Assembly: GCA_000497125.2 (NCBI GenBank)
Contig: CM035319.1
Location: 860,001 to 924,000 of the forward strand
Direction of reading: 5' to 3'
DNA from: Spironucleus salmonicida
Taxonomy: Eukaryota; Fornicata; Diplomonadida; Hexamitidae
DNA length: 64,000 nt
Shown: piece by piece, positions 32,454 through 43,755 of the stretch
Numbering within the stretch: the stretch's first letter is position 1
Layout of the letters: each line of letters starts with the position of its first letter
Notes under the pieces: generated by a model
What the model was told of the DNA's origin: nothing
Database searches by the model: none
The model's input: only the letters and a program-made list of their open reading frames with translations
Made by a program: the position numbers and the translations under genes

Positions 32454-34189
32454 AATTGCGAAACTGAAAATATGTTATAAATAGTATATAAATAGGGTTT
32501 AGTGTAAATGAAAAAAAGTTTCAAAACTTTCAAAATGGCATAAGAACTTACTTATAGGAGCACTATGGCTTAAATTAATTTTGTGTTAATAGTGTATATT
32601 TCATTAGGTAAGTTTTAATAGTGCATCATGAAAACGTAGTTATTATATGTTAGTTCAACGCAAGTGTGATTATATTACCATAAGTTTATAATCATATCGT
32701 AAATATTCCAGTATTATCCGTAATATTGCTATATGAATTATTATATGTAGTTATACTGTAATTTATTTTTTAGAATTAATACAGGATGATATATTATTAA
32801 AGGTGTCTTAAATTTCGGATTAACAAAATGAAATTCATAGTCATTAACAAACTTTTGTTATTAGTGCTACCATAAATCCTGAGATATCATTATAGATTTG
32901 CATAGACTTAGTAATTTAAAATTAATCTTAATTAACACAGTATAATCTTTTTACAGCAATGATTTTAACTGTAACATGGTTGTATTCATCCAAATATCTT
33001 TAAAGCTATAATATATAAAAAGGTAGATGTAATATTTATTATTATTCACACATAGTTATTATATTAAATTTTCAAAAATTTGTGTAAATTGTCATTATTT
33101 ACTTTAAAAATAGAGAATGAAATATATAGTTAAGTTACTTAATTTAACGATTTCATTTAATTAATCTACAGAAGTGTAATTTATTTAATCTTAAAATAAT
33201 CTGTATTTTTATGGATATTAAATTATCTTAAATTAATATAAATTTAATGATATTATTTAATCAAATTATCTTTACTTTAATATATTCTTGCTAATTTAAA
33301 TAATTTAAAACATAATTTTATGATAACTTGATTATTATACCAAATTTTATGATTAAGTATGTTAAAGCAATTGCAACATAAAATAGTAAATATATATGAA
33401 TTATAAGCTAATAATTCTATTTTATAAATATTATTGAATTAGTACTATTAATTATTATGTAGTATGTTTTATTATATCCATTAAATTGAATAAATTGATA
33501 TAACTGAAAATATGTACAACATAGGATTAGCATAATTATTATTGTTAGTATCATATATTATATTTGATTTGCTAGTATTGTATACACTATACTTTACTAA
33601 TATTTATATTTATAGATATTATTTAGGAAGATTTTCAGCCTATTTAAAAAAATTAGAAATAACAATTATTGGTAGTTATTACATTCACTATTAAATTGCA
33701 AACTCAAGTTTTAATTAAATTAATTTATCTATTCAGCTATATAGTTATAAATGCTACGATTAATTTGCCATAAAACTCTCAGTATTTCTCATTGATATGA
33801 TGAATGATATTCATATTTATAATTATATAATATTATAGTTAAATAAAATTATGATATCTAACTGCCACACTATTTTTATATATAAGATATAGTAATGTTT
33901 TAACATTATGTTATGCTTTTTTAAAGTATCAAATTTGTTAACATGTTTTAGAAACTCATAATCGCTTTTATGTTAGCCTCATCGCAAAAATTAATCTTTT
34001 TGAATGTTATTTTTAAAGAATTTTTTTAATCCCTTCGTGGCAAATGGTGAACACTCGAACTAATTAAGAATGTTTACATTTTATTATATAAACAGATATA
34101 ATAACAAATATTACTGGTGCTGTATGATTTTTTACATTATGGCAAATTAGATTATTATCTAATACTTCTAACTATTACATATTTACGAA
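32454..34189. other. Long AT-rich stretch in the IR1 spacer
   Basis: About 80% AT. Only short chance-like frames on either strand; nothing recognisable. Confidence 0.55.
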
Positions 34190-34444
34190 ATGAAGCTGTA
34201 TTGGACGTTCGAGCGCGAAGAGTAGCTTGCACTGGCGGTCTAGTAACATGGCAAAAAGTGGTCATTTATCATGAAAGAGGCATTTCCTGATTCTAGTGTA
34301 TCAATTTTAAAAAATAAATGGACAAAAATGTAATAAGAGGGATCTTTAACGATGTACAATCTTAGTAATGCGCGAGAAATGCCAGAATTAAATGATGATG
34401 ATGTACTAGTTAATGAGATAATATAGGTAATCAGAAATTAGTGA
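34190..34444 (+). CDS. Single-Myb small protein, 84 aa (paralog of 17874-18131)
   Basis: Starts MKLYWTFEREEQLALAVQ, the same 18 residues as its paralog, then GKKWSFIMKEAFPDSSVS and LKNKWTKM. One Myb repeat at about 4-46, with a different acidic tail ending IIQVIRNQ before TGA. DNA third positions differ widely while protein is kept, including CAG exchanged for TAG at Gln-12, so the copies are old and selected. Likely a DNA-binding microprotein. Confidence 0.78.
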
Positions 34445-34489
34445 ACCATGTATATAAAATTACTAATTTTATCTTCGTAGTTATTTATA

Positions 34490-34630
34490 ATGACCTTTAT
34501 GTATAAGTCTACTTTTATAAGGTATACTAAGTAGTTACTTAGGAATATCAAGTCAGATAAGCTTCGATAAAATGCAAATGAATTATTTTGCTTAGACTAC
34601 GATTAGGAAAATAAAGAGTAAAAATTGTGA
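34490..34630 (+). CDS. Doubtful small ORF, 46 aa
   Basis: Starts MTFMYKSTFIRYTKQLL and ends QENKEQKL before TGA, 45 bp after the SANT gene on the same strand. Basic helix then acidic tail. No family; possibly chance. Confidence 0.25.
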
Positions 34631-36094
34631 ATTAAATGAATAGATAAGAAATGAATGAATAAGTCATAGTAAGAACGTACATAGATTGTATAATTATAAT
34701 TTATATAAACAAATTCATTTTCATCTAAATAACTATTAATAATATACTACAATATATTAGATTAATAATTATTGATACTTTCGAGAATAAAATATAAGTA
34801 TGATGATGTGTAAGGATATAACATATTACTTTTATTAGCATCACATTATAACCAATTATTGTGATAATATATGAATGCATAATCATAATACTACATAGCT
34901 ATGTTATTAATTAATAATCACTAAAACTTGATATACAAATTGAAGCATAAATCTCAATAAAGATATGGTGAATATCAATGTTAATCTTTAGTATATACAA
35001 GCTTGTGGATAATAATATTTAATAAAATAATAACGTATAGTATTTTATTGGTACTATTAATTATTTACATTCACTAAAAGGAATGAAGTTAATTATACTA
35101 TATATTGATATATTATTTATATTAAGAAAGTTCAACTCTACAATAAATATTTTTTCAATATAAAATCGTTATAATGTTTATAAACAGATCTAAATCCACG
35201 AATATATAGTATAATTATATTATTTCCTAATTTCCGGTTAATCTATAAAAGTATAATAATAAATTAGTGTTAAGATATACTTGTAAGTATACTCTGTAGA
35301 GTTAAATATAAAATTATTTCTTAATAGATATAAAATATAAATTAATAATTTAATCAAATTTGATATATTATTACCAAAACAAAATGTTAATTAATTATCA
35401 GTGACCATTTTACGGCTTTAATTAAGTTAATAAAAGTACTTCTTACCTGAGTTGTTAATTCGTCATTTTAAAGATTATTTCGTTAAAACTAACTTTAATA
35501 AAAATGCTTCTAATCTAGAAAATGATACACACAATTTCAAAATGATAACTTATAGTAAACTAATTTTTTTTAATATAATAGATATTTAAATGTATACAAA
35601 ATAGTTTTATCGACATGATTTTTATTATATTCTCTAAGGATTATTATTTTTTCATAAGGTTAGTATTGAATATAATTGAGTATTATAATTATTATTTTCC
35701 TCGTATATACTTACTGATCAAACCTAAATATGAATAAAATCGATTAAATAATTATATATAGTAAGTTTAACATAGGATAAAATGTAGTAATAAAATTAAT
35801 AATTATAAAGCACTGGCATATTAGATGTTATCATTTAGTTAATATTACTAGCATTAACAAAAAATATAAGTCAATATTCATAGTTTATATCTATTTAACT
35901 TTTCCATTAATTGAGATAAGTTTAAGTAGTTTTATAATCTATTTTAGCAATATTATTTAGCAAAAATAAGCATAAATTTGTTCATGATAGACATGTGATG
36001 TTGGGTTTAATTTTTCTATTAATAATGAATTTTATGTAATCGGCGAATATGTAGACTCAACCTGTAACCCTCCAGCCAGAAACATGTTAAAATA
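34631..36094. other. AT-rich gap
   Basis: Over 80% AT. No gene, RNA or long repeat recognised. It ends at the start codon of gene M copy 2. Confidence 0.6.
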
Positions 36095-36757
36095 ATGGAC
36101 TTCGCAGTCCGCGTCGACAGCAACGTGTCCCCAGAACCCCAACCCCAGATGGATATCGCACCCCCTGCAGTTCCCAACCCGAACTTCCGCGTCGAGGAGC
36201 ATCCTAGCATCCCGGAACAGCCTCTCGCATCGAAGCAGAAACCGAAGCAGGCGCGCCCCGGCTTCTTGGCGGACCGCACGCAGGAGAACGAGCAGCTCTT
36301 TGGGGATGTGTTCGCGGAGCGCTGGTTCCAGTTCAGCGACAACCTGCCGCTGCGCTCCCAGGGCGCCCAGGTGTACGTGCTGGTGGCGACCATCGCGGCG
36401 CTGCTCTTTGCCATCGCCGCCCAGCTCGCGGTCCTGACGCTGCCAGCAGGCCCCACGGCCACGATCCGGGCGGTGTTCCTGGGTGCTGCCGGGGCGGCCT
36501 TCCTCCTCGGGCTGTGCAGGCTCGGCGCGGTGCAGCAGCTGCTCTTCGCCCACTGCAAGATGCTACTCTCGCGCCTCGCCGCCAACGTGTTCCTCGTCCT
36601 TGCGGCGCAGGTGCACGGCTTCGACTTCAGCACGCTGGCGGCTGCTTCCCTCGCCGGGAACGCCCTCAACGCGGTCGCCTGCGCACTGGGGGTCGTGAAC
36701 CTGTTCGTGCTCCTGGCTGCATGGCTGCGGCTGTACCTGCGCGTGGTCGGCGTCTGA
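36095..36757 (+). CDS. Four-helix membrane protein M (copy 2)
   Basis: Full-length 220-aa copy, nearly identical to 22503-23165 (for example Gln for Arg near residue 50). Same soluble N-terminus and four membrane segments. Upstream DNA is AT-rich and unrelated to that of copy 1, so the two copies must use different promoters. Gene N begins 13 bp after its stop on the same strand, suggesting co-transcription or very compact spacing. Confidence 0.82.
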   Translation: MDFAVRVDSNVSPEPQPQMDIAPPAVPNPNFRVEEHPSIPEQPLASKQKPKQARPGFLADRTQENEQLFGDVFAERWFQFSDNLPLRSQGAQVYVLVATIAALLFAIAAQLAVLTLPAGPTATIRAVFLGAAGAAFLLGLCRLGAVQQLLFAHCKMLLSRLAANVFLVLAAQVHGFDFSTLAAASLAGNALNAVACALGVVNLFVLLAAWLRLYLRVVGV

Positions 36758-36770
36758 GGCCCCTTCCAAA

Positions 36771-37511
36771 ATGCGAAGCGCTCTGGCCTTCCTGCGGCCC
36801 TTCGTCAGCGGCAGCCGGTCCCGCCGCGTCCTCGCCCGGCTGGAGTCCCAGGACGTCGAGGACCCGGCCATGCTGTTCGGGCTGTTCGGGCTCCTGGGGC
36901 ACGCGAGCGCCCCCGCGGTGCTCTACCTGGCCTGCCTGCTGCCCCACCCTCCGCGCCACGTGGACCTGCCCGGCATCCGCAGGGCGTACCGGGCCCATGC
37001 CGCGGCTGCACTCGCCTGCATGGCCACGCCCGTGCTGCTCGCGCGCTCCCCGCCTGCCGTCCGCGCCCCAGCGCCCCTCCGGCGGGCGTTCCAGGCGTAC
37101 GCGCGCGACGAGTTCCTGGCGCTTCTGCCCCTCCTGCACGCCCAGTTCGCCGCTCTCCGCGTCGCCACCGCCGCGCTGGGGCCTGCCGACTTCGACCTGC
37201 TGGTGCGGGGCCGCGCGAGCGAGGACGGCGAGTACCCGGAGCGCTGCTTCTTCGACTGCAGCCTCCTCCAGTGCGCCGCGGACCGACTCGCCACCCTCTG
37301 CGGCTGCCCCGGCGCGCTGACGGACGACCTGGACACGGCCGAGTTCAAGGGCCGCCGCCCCCGGGCACTCCTTGGCGCGCGCTCCGTGTGGGCGCTGGCG
37401 GAGGTGCTGGGCGCCTGGCCGCTGCCCGCGCTGGGGGTGACGAGCACGCTCGGGGAGGCGGACCTGGGGCTCGAGCTCGCGCGGCTGCAGGCCTGGGACC
37501 GCGGGGCGTGA
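36771..37511 (+). CDS. Protein N (copy 2)
   Basis: 246 aa, nearly identical to 29500-30240. It follows M by 13 bp and converges on T with 10 bp between stops. Function unknown; see copy 1 for features. Confidence 0.75.
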   Translation: MRSALAFLRPFVSGSRSRRVLARLESQDVEDPAMLFGLFGLLGHASAPAVLYLACLLPHPPRHVDLPGIRRAYRAHAAAALACMATPVLLARSPPAVRAPAPLRRAFQAYARDEFLALLPLLHAQFAALRVATAALGPADFDLLVRGRASEDGEYPERCFFDCSLLQCAADRLATLCGCPGALTDDLDTAEFKGRRPRALLGARSVWALAEVLGAWPLPALGVTSTLGEADLGLELARLQAWDRGA

Positions 37512-37521
37512 GGAAGGCGGC

Positions 37522-38400
37522 TCACTCGCTGGACAGCTGCTGCACCAGCTCCGCCTCGCTCAGCATGGCGAACTCCCCGGAGGCCAGCTGCGCGAGCACG
37601 GCCCCCACCTCGCCGCGCAGCACCGCGTACTGCTGAGCCGCGCCGCGGATGAGCACGGCCGCCCCGCCCTGGAGCGCGTTGAAGCGGTTGCAGTAGTCGG
37701 GCACGCGCGAGCAGTCCGCGTAGAGCACCCGCTCGTATCCCCGGGCGTACACGGCGTCCAGCGCGGCGGCGTGCGCACCGAAGTCGGGCAGCAGCAGCAC
37801 GGTGGCCTCGCCCCCGGCCAGCAGCGCGGAGAGCCCCCTCCCGTCGGCGCGGGGCAGGGCCGAGTTGGTCCGGGAGGCCAGGAAGCGCGCGACGTGGCCC
37901 ATGTCGCAGGGCCCCTCGTAGGCGAAGTCCCGGCCGTCCAGGTTGGCGGAGAGCGCGAAGGCGGCGTCCTCGGCGAAGACGAACACGGCGGCGAGCTTGA
38001 AGCGGTTGAGCTGGGCCTGGAAGTCGGCGCGCACCGAGGCGGGGCCGCGGACCGAGAAGACCGTGTGGAGGCGCAGCTGCGCGCGGAGCTCGTGGCAGAG
38101 GTCCGTGCAGAACATGTCCTGGAACCACATCGCGGCGTACTTCGCGGCCGCCTTCTCGCGGGGGACGGGCTGGAAGTGGCCGCTCTGCAGAATCACGTAC
38201 TGGGACGCACCGGCTCCGGGGATGCCCCCGCAGAAGGCCGCCTCCAGACCGCAGTCCACCGCGCCGCAGGGCACGTCCACCTGCGCGCAGACGCCGTCCA
38301 GCAGCTCCAGCATCGGGTCGTCCGGCGCGGCGAGCAGCAGCAGGGCCTCGGAGGGCAGGGCGGCGGCGGCGAACACGGTGTGCGCGAGAACCCGTAACAT
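37522..38400 (-). CDS. Protein T (copy 2)
   Basis: 292 aa, nearly identical to 28611-29489. Thioredoxin-fold-like without CxxC. ATG at 38400 follows the 34-bp repeat at 38424-38457. Divergent from Myb Y copy 2 across the shared intergenic region. Confidence 0.75.
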   Translation of the reverse strand: MLRVLAHTVFAAAALPSEALLLLAAPDDPMLELLDGVCAQVDVPCGAVDCGLEAAFCGGIPGAGASQYVILQSGHFQPVPREKAAAKYAAMWFQDMFCTDLCHELRAQLRLHTVFSVRGPASVRADFQAQLNRFKLAAVFVFAEDAAFALSANLDGRDFAYEGPCDMGHVARFLASRTNSALPRADGRGLSALLAGGEATVLLLPDFGAHAAALDAVYARGYERVLYADCSRVPDYCNRFNALQGGAAVLIRGAAQQYAVLRGEVGAVLAQLASGEFAMLSEAELVQQLSSE

Positions 38401-39333
38401 GGGGAGCGGGCCGCGTAGACCGGGCTCTACTCGGGCCGCAGAAAAAACGGGGAGCGGTGGGCAGACCCGCATGCAAAGTGCCCGATGCCAGCTGGCTGGT
38501 GATTATCTTGAGGTTTCCCGTCCAAGTTCCGTTCCCTATGCCGCTGCGCCAAGCCGAGGGTCCCGCCGCGGTGCCTTTGGCCGGCATGCGAGTCGGAGGG
38601 AAGAATTACCTTCTCTGGCCGCGCCGGAGGTAGCAAAATTCCACCAACGGCAACTCTATTTCCCCATGCTGGTGTGCAGCTGGCCCATAGTTACGTGTTT
38701 CCTGTGCTTTGGCCAGGCTAGGGGATTGCGCTGGGTGGCTTCGGAGTATGCGGCTGCTTGCTATCCTGGCACCCGGTTACACCCTGTTCGTATGCCCGGT
38801 GCCGCAAAGCGCTCGTGCGGTTATGGAGCTGGCAGCCGGGAGCTGGGTGAGGAGTCATGCCAGCGAGGGTGCTGGCTCAGGCTTTCCGTCAGAATCCATA
38901 GCTGCTAGACAGAATCCTACCAAATAGCTGGCAATCATTAGTTGGTTTGCAGAGTCGCACAGCCAATAGATACATGCCAACCATATACGCTAGGTTCGTT
39001 CAGTTAACTGAGGAATACGCAATGTTGATTATATTCTGTATAAATATATTGGTGCTTGGTATTTATTAGAAAATGCAACTAGTAATATGCTACGATATTT
39101 TTAACGTTGCATTAAATATTATATTTAGTAATAATACATTCCTGCATGCATCTATGAATATCCGCATTTCTATTTTTAGCAGTGTTACTATCATATCAAC
39201 TGCCTATCCACTCTTTATTCTATACGCTCCCCTCTACTCACCGCTCTACTCGGGCCGCAGAAAAAGCGGGGAGCGGTAAGCAGAAACCGCACTCGGGCCG
39301 CCCGCAGCGATATTTCGCCCGCCCCACTCCGCA
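38401..39333. promoter_or_regulatory. Divergent Y-T intergenic region (copy 2)
   Basis: Contains the 34-bp element at 38424-38457 (next to T) and 39243-39276 (next to Y, one A-to-G change). Has the roughly 53 bp missing from copy 1. Probable promoters for T and Y. Confidence 0.6.
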
Positions 39334-39915
39334 ATGAACTTCGACTATCCATCCAAGGTCTCCTTCGCGGACCTCTCCTTCGGCCTCGACCTCGACCTCG
39401 GCCAGGAGTACTCGGTGCCCCTGCTGTTCACGCCCGCGGACTTCGAGACCGGCACGCTGAGCGCCACGCCCTCGGCCCGCGCGGACGTGTCCTCCAGCTT
39501 CGCGGCCTCCGAGGCGTCCGACAGCCCCCGCCGCACCCGCCGCGCGCAGAGCGAGTGGGCGCCCGAGGAGGACAGCCTGCTGCGGCGGCTCGCGGCGTGC
39601 CCGGAGCGCGGCACCTGGCCGCACATCGCGCGGGCGATCCACCGGCAGGTCCCGGGCGCGCCGGTGCGGTCCCCCGCGCAGTGCAGCCAGCGCTGGGCCC
39701 GCGTGGCGAACCCCGCGATCCGCAAGGGCAAGTGGAGCCCCGCGGAGGACGCCCAGCTCGTGGCGGCGATCGTCGGGTCCCCGCCGCGCAGGTGGCGGCT
39801 GATCGCGGACAAGGTGCAGGGCCGCACGGACATCCAGGTGCGGTACCGCCTGCAGGCCATCGGCGAGGGGCTGGTGCGCCAGCGGCTGATCGGGCGCGAG
39901 TGCCTGCCCGAGTGA
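39334..39915 (+). CDS. R2R3 Myb transcription factor Y (copy 2)
   Basis: 193 aa; differs from copy 1 at a few sites (Ser for Asn near the end of R2, VAAIVGS for VAAVAGS). Both Myb repeats intact. Converges on Z with 75 bp between stops. Confidence 0.92.
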   Translation: MNFDYPSKVSFADLSFGLDLDLGQEYSVPLLFTPADFETGTLSATPSARADVSSSFAASEASDSPRRTRRAQSEWAPEEDSLLRRLAACPERGTWPHIARAIHRQVPGAPVRSPAQCSQRWARVANPAIRKGKWSPAEDAQLVAAIVGSPPRRWRLIADKVQGRTDIQVRYRLQAIGEGLVRQRLIGRECLPE

Positions 39916-39990
39916 GCGGTTTTGCAATTCGGCTGGTGCCAGTTTTTAGCCTCTCCGGGAGGCCCAGGGCACAGTGGTGGCGAACCCGGC

Positions 39991-40812
39991 TCACTCCCGC
40001 CCCTCGAGCCGCTTGCTGTACGGGCTCGCCTCTGCCGGAGGGTGGCTCGGGGCAGCGCCACCGACCGTCTGGGCGAGCTGGGCCTGGTACCGCAGGACGC
40101 TCTGCCGCCGGCCCCCAGCGCGGTGGGCCTACACTCGGATGTCCTGCAGCGTCTGCGCGTGCCGCCCCGGGGACACCGGGCCCGCGTCCATGATCGCCTT
40201 CAGGTCCTTGTACGGGGACGGCGGGTTGCTCAGGATACCCGCGGGGGCGCGTGGCCGGAGAACAGGCGGCGGCGTCGGGACCTGCCTGGCGACGGGCTGC
40301 GTGCGCTCCGTGTGGGCCGGGTACAGTCTGTCGGTGAGCTGCTGCTGCCTTCGCGCGGACTGCGTTTTCGCGGTAGAATGCGCGAGCCCCACCTCCTGCA
40401 GGCTGATCTTGAAGCCGCTGAAGAGCACGCTCTGGGGCTTCTGCTTCGGAATCTGCACGGAGCGCTCTAGCTGGAAGGTGACGGGTTTGCCGCGCGAGGC
40501 CGGCTGCACGTTGATCATCTGCTGGATCGCGAGGATCTCCTCGCAGTCCCGGACGCGCCTCGCGGTCTCTGACTGGATGGCGGCGTCGGACACCATGTCG
40601 TTGAAGACAATCGAGCACGTCTCCCAGTCCTCCTCGAACCTTGGGAGGTAAACCGCTAGCTCGGCGTCGACCTGCTGGAGGAGCGCCTCGAGCTGGCGCA
40701 GCCGCCGCATGCGCCGGATGCAGTCCTGCTCTTCGAGGTAGGACACGTTGCGCGACAGCTCCTGGATGTACACCTCGGAGTCCGAGCTGTCGAGCAGCGA
40801 GACGAATGCCAT
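39991..40812 (-). CDS. Protein Z (copy 2)
   Basis: 273 aa, nearly identical to 26252-27073 (Ala for Glu in the SETARRV segment). The in-frame TAG for Gln is also present. ATG at 40812; the CRMP stop is 89 bp upstream on the same strand. Confidence 0.78.
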
Positions 40813-40901
40813 TTTTGGAAACGCCAATTAGTCGCGTTGTTCGCAATCGTATTATATTCCACAACCCCAGAAAGAAACCCCTCCCTCAGCACAAATTACC
40901 A

Positions 40902-42727
40902 TCACTTCCACGGCTCGCTCTGGCGCTTCCTCGCGCTGCACTTCACCGCGACGACGACGACCACCAGCAGGGCCCCGCAGAGCACCGCCAGCGCGATCCC
41001 CGCGATCTCCATCCCCGCGCCAGACTTCACCACCGCTCCGGCCCCGGCCCCGGCCCCGTCCGGCAGGCACTTGCCCGCGAAGTTCCGCAGGACGCCGTCC
41101 TGGCACTTCCCGCAGTTCCAGCCCTCGTACAGGGCGTCGCACTGGCAGATGTCGTCCTGGCACCGCCCGTGCCCGTCGCACTGCCTGCCCAGCCCGCAGC
41201 TGTTGCTGACGCACCTCGCGCCGTCGAAGCGGGCGCCGGTGGGGCATACCTCGCAGTTGGTGCCCCCGTGGCCCGGCAAGCAGTTGCAGAGCCCCAGCTG
41301 GCAGTAGCCGTTGCCGTTGCAGTGCGCCTCGCCCAAGCACGTGCTCGCCATGCAGACGCCGGTGTGCAGCTCGTGCCCCGCTGCGCAGCCCTCGCAGTTC
41401 TTGCCGGCGAAGTGGCCCGTGCAGACGCACTCGCTTCTGTCGTTGCATTTGCCCCTAAAGCTGCAGAACTTCGCCGAGTCGCCCGCGCAGTCCGGCACAC
41501 AGCCCTGTTGGGCATCATAGCGGTAGTTCTCATTGCTGCAATGGCAGGAAAACCCGTCCGCGCCCAGGATGCACACGTCCTGGTACGAATTGCAGTTTCT
41601 GCAGCCATCGGCAACGCATTTTCCACTCCCCTTGTCTAGCTTCCCCCCGTCTGGGCAGGTGCACTGAAAAGACTTCCCATCGAACACGCACGCGAAGTCA
41701 GGGTGTACAGCTGCGCAGTCTTCCACGCAGGAGCTCTGCGCGCAGCCGGTCTTAGAGGGGTTTATGCGCTGCCCGTCTGGGCATTTTTGGCACTCGAACT
41801 TTTTGGCGGAGTAGGAATACCCGCAAAACTCGTCTTCGGTACATCCAGCACAGCTCGTCAGGCACCTATCGGACTGGAAGCTCGTGCCCTCGGGGCAGTC
41901 CTGGCACTCAAACGCGGTCCCGCTTGCATTCACCTTGCAGAGCTGTTTGCTTCTGGTGCAGTCGTAGCATATGTCCTTATTCAGGCAAATCTTCTTGTCG
42001 TCAGAAAGCTGCTCGCCGTACTTGCACACGCACTGGAATTTGCCATCCTGGAGGCTGCACGATATGCTGTTCACGACGATGTCGGGGCACTCCTCGCTGG
42101 AGCTGCAGAGGGCCTCGTAGCAGCGTCCATAGTCGCTTTTGAAGCCATTCTGGCACACCTTGCATCTGGACCCGTCGCAAATCAGGCAGTTCTGAACGGC
42201 CGAGCAGCTGGTAGCCGGCCCGCATCCGCCGCTGACGACGGCCATCTCCGGCGCGCAGGCAGCGCAGACGTTATTTTCGCAGCGCTGGCAGCCGAAAATC
42301 GTATCGCAGGGGGGAGCAGTGGTACATGCAGTGCTGTCGTCGCTCCGAACGGTGCCGCTCGGGCATGCCTAGCAGGCGCCCTCCGGGGTGCAGACTTCGC
42401 CCCTTGCCGCGCAAACTTCGCAGGAAGCCTTGTTAAAGCAGTACAGCCGGTCGTCCGAGCTCGGCATGTTGTCTGCGCAGTACCGGCAGGTGGTCGACGC
42501 GGAAAGCGAGCTCTCGCTCACCACCTGCACGCAGTGTGTATTCGGCGGACATGTGGTGCACTGGCTTGCCGATATGCATGTCTGCTTGTCGAACGAGGAG
42601 ATCTGGCCGGAGCTGCAAGGCGTGCACGAGAGTTCGCCGTTCATGCTGGTGCATCTTTCCAGCCTCGTGCAACTTGCGCATACAGTGTTGTCAAGGCACT
42701 GCATCCCGTCTTCGGAGGGCGCCACTT
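40902..42727 (-). CDS. CRMP (copy 2), 5' truncated at a breakpoint
   Basis: About 608 codons of the same CRMP: CxxC-rich ectodomain, EGF-like repeats, membrane helix (GIALAVLCGALLVVVV) and tail KCSARKRQSEPWK before TGA. Homology to copy 1 ends at about 42717, just before PSEDGMQC. Beyond it there is no signal peptide, no in-frame ATG and no cysteine pattern, so the 5' end was lost in the rearrangement. A stretch at about 41920-41985 is far more divergent from copy 1 than the rest. CAG here replaces a TAG Gln of copy 1 (SAVQNC versus SHVQNC). Confidence 0.8.
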
Positions 42728-42775
42728 CGCCAAATTTGCAGAAACAGCGCAGGAAATGCCATTATTATATAGTGA

Positions 42776-43099
42776 ATGAACGTAATTCGGGAGGTGTGGA
42801 GCGGGAGCGGTGTTAAAAATGCAGCGGTAGGGCTGAAAAGGCGTTTTGCGGGTTTGCGCGCAAGGGGCTCAAAACGCAATGATCAGCGCCTAGTTTTGGA
42901 AGGTAAATGCGCAGAGGATCAAAAATGGGTAGTACAGAGGAGATTAAATTGCGGGTTTGGTAGAATATAGCGTAGCGTGGCTAGGGCGCAATTTTGGGTT
43001 GGGCCTATTTGGATCCATTTTGGGATATTGATTAATACTGAGAATAATATAATATATTTATTATTATATAATAATAGGTATTTTTAGAAACAAAAATGA
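42776..43099 (+). CDS. Hypothetical basic protein, 107 aa
   Basis: Starts MNVIREVWSGSGVKNAA; Arg/Lys-rich first half, then more hydrophobic, ending LLLYNNRYFQKQK at TGA. Begins 50 bp beyond the broken CRMP, in the AT-rich unique DNA. No family recognised; may be a chance frame. Confidence 0.3.
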
Positions 43100-43453
43100 C
43101 GTTGATTGTGAATGGTGGTGAATAGATGAATCTGTGATAGGATTTTAGTTAAATCAACCATATCAATTTTATATCTAATATTAGTTATGATATGTTTCTT
43201 TTATAATACTATATGATTGAATTTTGGTTACTAAGGCATATGTTATGAATAAATTTTTTAATATTTCATAGTGCAATAGATCAACGGTGCTTCTATACAA
43301 TTCACTAGCTGCTTAAGAGGATATAAAATGATAAATTAATCACAAATTAAAAGAATTATACAAAAATTGTTTTTTAGATGATGAAGTCTGAAATAAATAT
43401 GAAATATTTTATTATGCCGGTTACAAAATGATAACATATTAACAACTAGCAGC
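43100..43453. other. AT-rich gap
   Basis: No gene seen. Ends abruptly at the edge of the third cassette. Confidence 0.6.
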
Positions 43454-43680
43454 CCCCGTACAAGGACCTGAAGGCGATCATGGACGCGGGCCCGGTGTCC
43501 CCGGGGCGGCACGCGCAGACGCTGCAGGACATCCGAGTGTAGGCCCACCGCGCTGGGGGCCGGCGGCAGAGCGTCCTGCGGTACCAGGCCCAGCTCGCCC
43601 AGACGGTCGGTGGCGCTGCCCCGAGCCACCCTCCGGCAGAGGCGAGCCCGTACAGCAAGCGGCTCGAGGGGCGGGAGTGA
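43454..43680 (+). pseudogene. 3' fragment of gene Z
   Basis: The last 76 codons of Z (from PYKDLKAIMDAGPVSPG to SKRLEGRE) and its TGA. The first two-thirds is absent; AT-rich unrelated DNA precedes the junction. Marks the left edge of cassette 3. Confidence 0.9.
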
Positions 43681-43755
43681 GCCGGGTTCGCCACCACTGT
43701 GCCCTGGGCCTCCCGGAGAGGCTAAAAACTGGCACCAGCCGAATTGCAAAACCGC

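Larger units (their letters stand above)
37466..40217. repeat. Inverted repeat with 43454-46205 (about 2.75 kb)
   Basis: The part of cassette 2 from the N tail through T, intergenic region, Y and the Z tail recurs reversed at 43454-46205. Mirror coordinates add to 83671 for T, Y and Z ends, so the two are colinear without net indels. Confidence 0.93.
36338..42717. repeat. IR1 right arm (about 6.4 kb)
   Basis: Inverted copy of 24350-30637. The inner end lies within M; the outer end lies inside CRMP, where the sequence upstream of PSEDGMQC becomes unrelated to the left arm. The spacer between arms (about 5.7 kb) holds the single-copy genes CFAP299, the 142-aa protein, the small membrane protein and a SANT gene. 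Confidence 0.95.

Noticed and set aside
38709-38927. 72-aa ORF in the Y-T intergenic region (present in each copy)
   Set aside because: Present only because the intergenic DNA is duplicated; composition and lack of any motif do not support coding.
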